Below, piece after piece: positions 58,637-64,000 of a stretch of DNA of 64,000 bases. This DNA is from Halopseudomonas yangmingensis (GTDB lineage Bacteria > Pseudomonadota > Gammaproteobacteria > Pseudomonadales > Pseudomonadaceae). The notes beneath the pieces are model-generated. The model made no database searches, had not been told where the DNA came from, and saw only the letters and a program-made list of their open reading frames with translations. The position numbers and the translations under genes are program-made. How positions within the stretch are numbered: the first letter of the stretch is position 1; each line of letters starts with the position of its first letter. The DNA is taken from positions 363,002 to 427,001 of the forward strand of contig NZ_FOUI01000002.1 in NCBI RefSeq assembly GCF_900114825.1. Reading direction: 5' to 3'.

Positions 58637-60370
58637 TCAGGCCGGCACGTGCTCGCGAGCGGTATTGTAGGCGTCGATAAAGTGACACAGCTCGTCGTAA
58701 CCGAGCGCCGGACTGATGTAGTAGCCCTGCACCTGGTCACAATCCATCTTCTGCAGCAACTCCATCTGGGTCCGCAGCTCGACCCCCTCGGCCACCACCT
58801 CCAGGCCCAGGTGGTGGCCCATGTCGATCATCGCCGAGACCAGTTGACGGTCCGCCTGATTCTGTTCGATCGACTGGATAAAACTGCGATCCAGCTTCAG
58901 CAGGTCAATCGGCAGGCTTTGCAGGTGCACAAAGGATGAGAACCCGGTACCGAAATCATCCAGCGAGAAGCGAACCCCCAGACTGTTCATGCCCTGCATG
59001 GTCTGCTGCACCTGCTCCGGGTTCTGCATGATCGCGGTTTCGGTCAGCTCGAACTCCAGCCAGCGCGCATCAATACCGGTGCGCTCGATCAGTCGGGTCA
59101 CCGTCGCCAGCAACTGGCTGTCCTGGAACTGGCGGAACGACAGGTTCACGGCAAACTGGATCTGCGGCAGGGCCTGCCGGCGCATGCGCGCCATATCGTG
59201 ACAGGCCCGGGCAATCACCCAGTAGCCCATCGGCACGATCAGACCGCTCTGCTCGGCCAGCGGAATAAACTCGCCGGGACCCAGCAACCCGCGATCGGGA
59301 TGACGCCAGCGCACCAGCGACTCGACACCGACAATTTCGCCACTGCGCATATCTACCCGCGGCTGATAGTGCAATTCCAGCTCGCTGCGACGGATGGCCC
59401 GACGCAAGTCGGCTTCAAGCTGCAACAAACGGGTTGCCTGCAGATTGATGTGTTCGTTGTAGAAGTGGAACTGGCAACCGCGCTGACGCTTGGCCTCGCG
59501 CATGGCCAGCGTGGCATTCAGCAGCAACCCGTCGACACTGCTGCCAGCCTCGGGATAGGTCGCCACCCCCATGCTACAGCCCAGCAACAGACTCTCGCCA
59601 TCCACATGGTAGGGTTCAGCCAGCCCGCGAATCAGCTTGTTGGCGATCTGCAACAGGTTGGCAGCGTCCCGGTAATCCTCGACCAGCAGGGCAAACTCGT
59701 CACTGCCCATGCGCGCGATTGTGTCGGTGGTACGCAGCATACTGCGCAGGCGGCGCACCACGTCACAGATGATGCGATCGCCGGCGCGATGACCCAGGCT
59801 GTCATTGACATGCTTGAAGTCGTCCAGATCCAGCCACATCACTGCCAGCGGCTGATTGTTGCGCAGGCCGCGCTCCATTCCCTGCTCAAGCCGGTAACGG
59901 AACAGCGTGCGATTGCAGCAGCCGGTCAGTGCATCGATATTTGCTGCGTGTTGCAGGGCACGGGTCAATGCATGACGCTCGATGGCATAGCGCAAACAGC
60001 GCTGCAACTCATGCCCCCCGGCCTGATCCCAGATAAAATCATCAGCCACGCTGCTGTGTTGACCCAGCGTCGGCCAGGGCTCGAGACTGATGCGCGGCAA
60101 ATCATCCAGAGGCCACTGCTCCAGCCACTCGGGACGCATCATTACCGCTGCGTATGGCTCCACCTCGAGCAACTCCAGCGCCTCGGCCAGACTGGCCGCA
60201 GGCTCCAGCGAAAATGGGTTGGGTGACAGCAACTCAAGCCGACGCATCAGTTGTGATGCGGTTCCCCGGTTGCTGTCCAGCAGCAGAATGCGGTGCAGCT
60301 TGTGCTCAGCCGTCAAACGCGGCCCCTTGTCTGGTCCGTATGGATGGAGAATACCGGCAATGCAGCTCAA
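58637..60370 (-). CDS. GGDEF-EAL cyclic-di-GMP signalling protein
   Basis: The 577-residue protein has a REC-like N-terminal domain (LHRILLLDSNRG, to about residue 125) lacking an obvious phospho-Asp, a GGDEF domain around residues 145-310 with GSDEF instead of GGDEF, and an EAL domain with ESLVRW, ELTETAIM, DDFGTGFSS, KLDRSF and EGVE. The EAL ligands look intact, so c-di-GMP phosphodiesterase is the likely activity; the GGDEF site may be inactive or GTP-binding. The start is uncertain. It converges on comM with no bases between the stop codons. Confidence 0.9.
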   Translation of the reverse strand: MSCIAGILHPYGPDKGPRLTAEHKLHRILLLDSNRGTASQLMRRLELLSPNPFSLEPAASLAEALELLEVEPYAAVMMRPEWLEQWPLDDLPRISLEPWPTLGQHSSVADDFIWDQAGGHELQRCLRYAIERHALTRALQHAANIDALTGCCNRTLFRYRLEQGMERGLRNNQPLAVMWLDLDDFKHVNDSLGHRAGDRIICDVVRRLRSMLRTTDTIARMGSDEFALLVEDYRDAANLLQIANKLIRGLAEPYHVDGESLLLGCSMGVATYPEAGSSVDGLLLNATLAMREAKRQRGCQFHFYNEHINLQATRLLQLEADLRRAIRRSELELHYQPRVDMRSGEIVGVESLVRWRHPDRGLLGPGEFIPLAEQSGLIVPMGYWVIARACHDMARMRRQALPQIQFAVNLSFRQFQDSQLLATVTRLIERTGIDARWLEFELTETAIMQNPEQVQQTMQGMNSLGVRFSLDDFGTGFSSFVHLQSLPIDLLKLDRSFIQSIEQNQADRQLVSAMIDMGHHLGLEVVAEGVELRTQMELLQKMDCDQVQGYYISPALGYDELCHFIDAYNTAREHVPA

Positions 60371-60521
60371 CCTCAGCTGAGCAATGCATCACAAGTCCTT
60401 GTATCAAGGGCTGTGTTATATCCAAAAAACAGCCTGCAACCAAGACTAGCCTTTAGCCACCGCCGCGCAAGTTATCCTGCACAACTGCTAGAATCGCCCG
60501 GCATTCCAGCGGAGAGTTCAA

Positions 60522-62534
60522 GTGTCCAGGCTCAACCCCCGCCAACAGGAGGCCGTGCAGTACATCAGCGGCCCCCTGCTGGTACTGGCCGGTGCCGGTA
60601 GCGGCAAAACCAGCGTAATTACTCGCAAGATCGCCTACCTGGTACGCGACTGCGGCATACAGGCGCGCCATATAGTCGCAGTCACCTTCACCAACAAGGC
60701 CGCCCGTGAAATGAAGGAGCGGGTCGGCCTGCTGCTGCGCGGCAGCGAAGCCCGTGGCCTGACCGTCTCCACCTTCCACAACCTCGGCCTGAACATCATC
60801 CGCAAGGAACACCAGCGCCTGGGTTACAAGCCAGGCTTTTCCATCTTCGACCAGCAGGACGCCAAGGCGCTGATCAGCGACCTGCTGCAGGGCGAAGGCG
60901 ACGCCGAGCTGGCAGACAGCATCCAGCACTGCATCTCCAACTGGAAAAACGATCTGATCCTGCCCGAGCAGGCCCAGCTGAATGCCCGCACCCCGGACCA
61001 GCAACTGGCCGCCACACTCTACGAGCACTACCAGCGCACGCTAAAGGCCTACAACGCGGTCGACTTCGATGACCTGATCCTGATTCCGGTGATGCTGTTC
61101 CGCAATCACCCGGACGTGTTGGAGAAGTGGCAGTTCCGCATCCGCTATATGCTGGTGGATGAGTACCAGGACACCAACACCAGCCAGTACCTGCTGGTGC
61201 AGATGCTGGTCGGCCAGCAGGCGCGCTTTACCGTGGTCGGTGACGACGATCAGTCGATCTACGCCTGGCGCGGAGCCCGCCCGGAAAACCTGGTTCAGCT
61301 GAAACAGGACTACCCGTCACTCAAGGTGGTGATGCTGGAGCAGAACTACCGCTCCACCAGCCGCATCCTGCGCGCCGCCAACACGCTGATCGCCAACAAC
61401 CCGCACGTGTTCGAAAAACAGCTGTGGAGCGAACTGGGCTATGGCGACCCGATCCGGGTCATCCGCTGCCGCAACGAAGAGGCCGAGGCCGAACGCGTCG
61501 CCACCGACATCCAGCTGCAGCACCTGCGACACAAGCGCGCCTGGAAGGACTTCGCCATCCTCTACCGTGGCAACCACCAGTCACGACTGATTGAAATGAA
61601 ACTGCAGCACCATCAGGTGCCCTACCACATCTCCGGCGGCACCAGCTTCTTCAGCCGCCAGGAGGTCAAGGACATCATGGCCTACCTGCGCCTGCTGGTG
61701 AATCCGGACGACGACAACGCCCTGCTGCGTGTGATCAACGTCCCGCGCCGGGAAATCGGCCCGGCCACCCTGGAAAAACTCAGCGGCTTTGCCGACCAGC
61801 GCCAGCTCAGTCTGTTCCGCGCCTGCCTGGAAAACGACATAGAACAACAGCTGGACGCGCGCACCAGCGAACGCCTGCAGCGCTTCGGCCAGTGGCTGGA
61901 AGGTATCCGCCAGCGCTGCTATGGCGACGAGCCGATGCTCGCCCTGCGCGACCTGGTGATCGACCTGGACTACGAGAACTGGCTGCGACAGAACTGCTCC
62001 AGCGACGAAATCGCCGCCAAGCGCATGGGCAACGTCTGGTTCCTGATCGACGCCCTGAAAACCAGTCTGGAAAAGGCCGAGGAAGAAGACGGCAACATCG
62101 AAGACGCGATCAGCCGGCTGGTACTGCGCGACATGCTCGACCGCCAGGAAGAGGAAGAGGACGTCGACCGCGTCCAGCTGATGACCCTGCACGCCTCCAA
62201 GGGCCTGGAGTACCCGCACGTTTTCATCATGGGCATGGAAGAGGAAATCCTCCCGCACCGCTCCAGCATCGAAGCCGACAGCGTCGAGGAAGAGCGCCGA
62301 CTGACCTACGTCGGTATCACCCGCGCCCGCCAGACCCTGACCTTCAGCCTGGCCGCACGGCGCCGCCAGTTCGGCGAAGTGATCGACTGCCTGCCCAGCC
62401 GTTTCCTCGATGAACTGCCGCAGGAAGACCTGGAATGGGAAGGCCGCGACGATGCCCCGCCGGAACAGAAACAGGCGCGTGGCCGCGAAGCACTGGCCGA
62501 CATCCGCAGCCTGCTGAAACGCCACGACGACTGA
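60522..62534 (+). CDS. rep: ATP-dependent DNA helicase Rep
   Basis: The 670-residue superfamily 1 helicase helps replication forks pass protein obstacles. It has Q-motif LNPRQQEAV, Walker A AGAGSGKTSV, motif II VDEYQDTN, motif III GDDDQSIYAWRGA, motif IV QNYRST, motif V LMTLHASKGLEYPHVF and motif VI VGITRAR. GTG at 60522 after GGAGAG is the start. The C-terminus is short, typical of Rep rather than UvrD. Confidence 0.96.
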   Translation: MSRLNPRQQEAVQYISGPLLVLAGAGSGKTSVITRKIAYLVRDCGIQARHIVAVTFTNKAAREMKERVGLLLRGSEARGLTVSTFHNLGLNIIRKEHQRLGYKPGFSIFDQQDAKALISDLLQGEGDAELADSIQHCISNWKNDLILPEQAQLNARTPDQQLAATLYEHYQRTLKAYNAVDFDDLILIPVMLFRNHPDVLEKWQFRIRYMLVDEYQDTNTSQYLLVQMLVGQQARFTVVGDDDQSIYAWRGARPENLVQLKQDYPSLKVVMLEQNYRSTSRILRAANTLIANNPHVFEKQLWSELGYGDPIRVIRCRNEEAEAERVATDIQLQHLRHKRAWKDFAILYRGNHQSRLIEMKLQHHQVPYHISGGTSFFSRQEVKDIMAYLRLLVNPDDDNALLRVINVPRREIGPATLEKLSGFADQRQLSLFRACLENDIEQQLDARTSERLQRFGQWLEGIRQRCYGDEPMLALRDLVIDLDYENWLRQNCSSDEIAAKRMGNVWFLIDALKTSLEKAEEEDGNIEDAISRLVLRDMLDRQEEEEDVDRVQLMTLHASKGLEYPHVFIMGMEEEILPHRSSIEADSVEEERRLTYVGITRARQTLTFSLAARRRQFGEVIDCLPSRFLDELPQEDLEWEGRDDAPPEQKQARGREALADIRSLLKRHDD

Positions 62535-62547
62535 GCAGAAACGACAA

Positions 62548-62565
62548 GGCCGCCCGAAGGCGGCC
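62548..62565. terminator. Hairpin between rep and the cytochrome gene
   Basis: GGCCGCC-CGAA-GGCGGCC forms a 7-bp stem with a stable CGAA tetraloop between converging genes, 13 bases after rep. No T-run. Confidence 0.5.
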
Positions 62566-62585
62566 CTGACTACAGCACAAGCGGC

Positions 62586-63044
62586 TTACAGGCCGGACAT
62601 GTACTTGATCACGTCAGCCATTTCATCATCGGTACAGTTGGCACAGGTACCCATGGGCGGCATACCACCCACGCCGCGCTTGCCGGAAGCAACCAGACCG
62701 TCCATGCCACCCTGGGCATCCAGGCGGGTCTGCCAGGCAGCGGTATCACCGGTTACCGGCGCACCGGCCAGACCAATGCTGTGGCACACAGTGCAGAACT
62801 GCTTGTAGATAGCATCGGCCGGACGGCCAGCCGCAGCAACTGCCTCACCACCCGACTCCACCGCAGCTGCCGCCGGCGCTGCAGCTGCAGCAGCCACCTC
62901 GGCGCACGGATCGCCAGCCACGCACACGCTGCCGTAGGGCTTGAGGCGCTCGGCAATGGCCGCCGCCTCATCGGCTGCCAGCGCACTACCAGAGCTCAGA
63001 GCAAAAACGGCCGCAGTGGCCAGCAGAAGTTTCTTCACAATCAT
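62586..63044 (-). CDS. cycB: Cytochrome c5-type periplasmic protein
   Basis: The 152-residue protein has a signal peptide (LLLATAAVFALSSGSALA) and haem motif CTVCH (Cys84, Cys87, His88), with the axial Met in GGMPPMGTCANC and the additional Cys pair typical of cytochrome c5. An Ala-rich linker (about residues 48-75) precedes it. The start at 63044 is chosen over a GTG three bases upstream. It likely passes electrons in the periplasm. In P. aeruginosa a c5 gene also lies near rep. Confidence 0.9.
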   Translation of the reverse strand: MIVKKLLLATAAVFALSSGSALAADEAAAIAERLKPYGSVCVAGDPCAEVAAAAAAPAAAAVESGGEAVAAAGRPADAIYKQFCTVCHSIGLAGAPVTGDTAAWQTRLDAQGGMDGLVASGKRGVGGMPPMGTCANCTDDEMADVIKYMSGL

Positions 63045-63241
63045 CACCTTTGGTCTGGATTCTCATCAGGATAATGCCGGCATGCCGGACAATGCCGCCG
63101 AGTATACCGGCAAAGCCGCCGCGGCAAAACACCGACCGGCACCCTCAGGGCATGGACGAAGCCCGGGCAAGTGCGTATCATGTGCCGCTGTCCGCCACCC
63201 GCCCCTTTTCAGGGCAGACAAAACCGGCGCACAACCCCCAC

Positions 63242-63310
63242 GCACCCGTAGCTCAGCTGGATAGAGTACTGCCCTCCGAAGGCAGAACTCATTGAATTGA
63301 GCCAAGGTGC
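63242..63310 (+). pseudogene. Decayed tRNA-Arg(CCG) copy
   Basis: This copy matches the intact tRNA-Arg through the D arm and anticodon arm (about 44 bases), with CTGCC/GGCAG as anticodon stem instead of CCGCC/GGCGG. The T-arm and 3' end are replaced. Still, GGTGC at 63306-63310 can pair with the acceptor's GCACC, and CTCA/TGAG can form a short arm. No CCA follows. It is probably a broken tRNA rather than a functional one. Confidence 0.75.
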
Positions 63311-63345
63311 AAAAAGATGTCAAAATACGAACGTTTTACCGCCAC

Positions 63346-63422
63346 GCACCCGTAGCTCAGCTGGATAGAGTACCGCCCTCCGAAGGCGGGGGTCACAGGT
63401 TCGAATCCTGTCGGGTGCGCCA
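63346..63422 (+). tRNA. tRNA-Arg (anticodon CCG)
   Basis: The 77-base tRNA folds into a full cloverleaf: acceptor GCACCCG/CGGGTGC, D arm, anticodon stem CCGCC/GGCGG with loop CTCCGAA (anticodon CCG, codon CGG), variable loop, T arm ACAGG-TTCGAAT-CCTGT, and an encoded CCA at the end. Confidence 0.97.
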
Positions 63423-63657
63423 TTTTTCCTTTAATTTCAGCACGTTACCCAACCCAAGCAACTTTTCTCAGGCTTACTGCGTCGTCTTCCTGTACCTTCG
63501 CTTGCTTCTGTCCATGATTCTCGCCGCTTGCTGAATGACATCTGCCCTCAGCCGCTGAAAACAGGCCAATTTGGCCGTGTGCCCACTCTGTGCCCAGATT
63601 GTGCCCAGGCATTTTTTTGCACAGCGGAGGCCTGTCGATTTTTGAGTACTGCCCTAT
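63423..63657. other. Non-coding stretch after tRNA-Arg
   Basis: No gene is supported. TGCCCA occurs three times close together (63579-63607, as in GTGCCCACTCTGTGCCCAG), and an 82-codon minus-strand frame crosses the region but has no recognisable family. Being directly after a tRNA 3' end, it may contain remains of an integrated element. Confidence 0.4.
63556..63577. repeat. Left arm of a 22-base inverted repeat
   Basis: TGAAAACAGGCCAATTTGGCCG here is matched by its reverse complement at 63766-63787 (20 of 22 positions). Each arm also holds an internal GGCC...GGCC palindrome. One arm is inside the IS fragment, the other outside its inferred end. Confidence 0.6.
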
Positions 63658-63765
63658 GGAAACGCTGATCAAATCAGATTTGCGCATCACCCGCGCCGAT
63701 CAACTGAGTTTTTGATGCAACCAGCCTGTTCTTGGCGACAATGCCCCAAAAATCGCCTTCAATTC

Positions 63766-63787
63766 CGGCCATTTTGGCCTGTTTTCA
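63766..63787. repeat. Right arm of a 22-base inverted repeat
   Basis: Reverse complement of the arm at 63556-63577 with two central differences. It lies 16 bases beyond the transposase stop codon, inside the inferred IS fragment. Confidence 0.6.
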
Positions 63788-63802
63788 CCCCATTACAGGG
63801 GT

Positions 63803-64000
63803 TCAAGACGCAATAACCCCATCAGTCGTTGCATAACACCGCTTTGCCAATACCAGATTGGCCAGCGCAAACAGACTGAACAGCTGGGCCTGATTCTTCT
63901 CCATGCCCCGGTAGCGTACCTTGCGGTGGCCAAACAGATTCTTGATCACATGGAACGGGTGTTCCACCTTGGCGCGGATGCTCGCCTTGCAGTGCTCAAT
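63803..64000 (-). CDS. IS5-family transposase, C-terminal part
   Basis: Reading leftward from the window edge, the minus strand encodes 65 residues and a TGA stop at 63803-63805. The peptide contains [22 protein letters not shown] followed by [20 protein letters not shown], the typical C-terminal region of IS5-family DDE transposases, including the catalytic Glu context. The N-terminal part is outside the window, so intactness cannot be judged. Confidence 0.85.
   Translation of the reverse strand: MEHCKASIRAKVEHPFHVIKNLFGHRKVRYRGMEKNQAQLFSLFALANLVLAKRCYATTDGVIAS

Larger units (their letters stand above)
63658..64000 (-). mobile_element. IS5-family insertion sequence, 3' part (cut by window edge)
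   Basis: The region holds the C-terminal end of an IS5-family transposase and about 145 bases beyond its stop. The sequence GGAAACGCTGATCAAATCAG starting at 63658 looks like an IS5-type terminal inverted repeat, with CTAT just outside as possible target sequence. The other end lies beyond the window, so the boundary is inferred. Confidence 0.55.

Noticed and set aside
63445..63690. 82-codon minus-strand frame after the tRNA
   Set aside because: No family features, crosses the inferred IS boundary, and contains triple TGCCCA repeats; probably not a gene.

Overview
The window is about 64 kb of GC-rich, gene-dense chromosome from a gammaproteobacterium of the family Pseudomonadaceae, most likely Pseudomonas or the related Halopseudomonas. 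Three things support this. The gene order at 46.3-63.0 kb (cyaA, lptM, lysA, dapF, DUF484, xerC, HAD phosphatase, sutA, amtB-glnK, ubiK, comM, rep, cytochrome c5) is a known Pseudomonas arrangement. SutA and FabY are Pseudomonas-type proteins. The family I.1 lipase sits beside its dedicated foldase. No rRNA or CRISPR array was seen. The only mobile element is an IS5-family fragment at the right edge.

Layout. 0-0.7 kb: end of argH and a small unknown gene. 0.7-14.7 kb: a lipoprotein with PPC-like repeats, agmatine degradation (aguB-aguA), an MtfA peptidase, and a spu cluster (spuI facing spuA-spuB-spuC-spuD-spuF-spuG-spuH) for uptake and gamma-glutamylation or transamination of putrescine-type polyamines. 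14.7-17.3 kb: a TetR regulator, a frameshifted DUF4334 gene and a class V aminotransferase. 17.3-19.2 kb: two membrane proteins. 19.2-25.1 kb: periplasmic DsrE-like and rhodanese proteins, an RND efflux pair and an atypical CsoR-family regulator. 25.2-26.7 kb: an SPFH/NfeD membrane pair. 27-29 kb: lipase and foldase. 29-32.1 kb: the ydbH-ynbE-ydbL envelope lipid-transport operon. 32.1-33.6 kb: a phospholipase D-like enzyme. 33.8-37.2 kb: gabT-gabD with a MarR regulator. 37.4-39.5 kb: a TonB-dependent receptor resembling YncD/PqqU. 39.8-43.2 kb: beta-alanine catabolism (bauA, bauC, cupin). 43.3-46 kb: fabY and a GST-like gene. 46.3-63 kb: the conserved housekeeping block. 63.2-64 kb: a broken and an intact tRNA-Arg(CCG), then the IS fragment.

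How it fits together. Roughly 2.2-14.7 kb and 33.8-43.2 kb form a polyamine-to-central-metabolism module. Agmatine becomes putrescine (AguA, AguB). Putrescine is imported (SpuDFGH) and converted to GABA by the Spu enzymes. GABA goes to succinate through GabT and GabD. Beta-alanine, a product of longer polyamines, goes to acetyl-CoA through BauA and BauC.

Most unusual observations. (1) A family of three intergenic long-hairpin repeats near 33.7, 41.2 and 46.1 kb has a related core, while the outer stems differ in sequence between copies but stay self-complementary. (2) A sulfur-carrier/efflux cluster carries a CsoR-like regulator with a non-canonical cysteine pair and a plausible operator. (3) A perfect 24-bp palindrome lies in front of gabD. 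(4) A decayed tRNA-Arg upstream of the intact copy keeps a tRNA-like fold and a compensated anticodon stem. Gene functions rest on recognised motifs and family knowledge; no database search was run.
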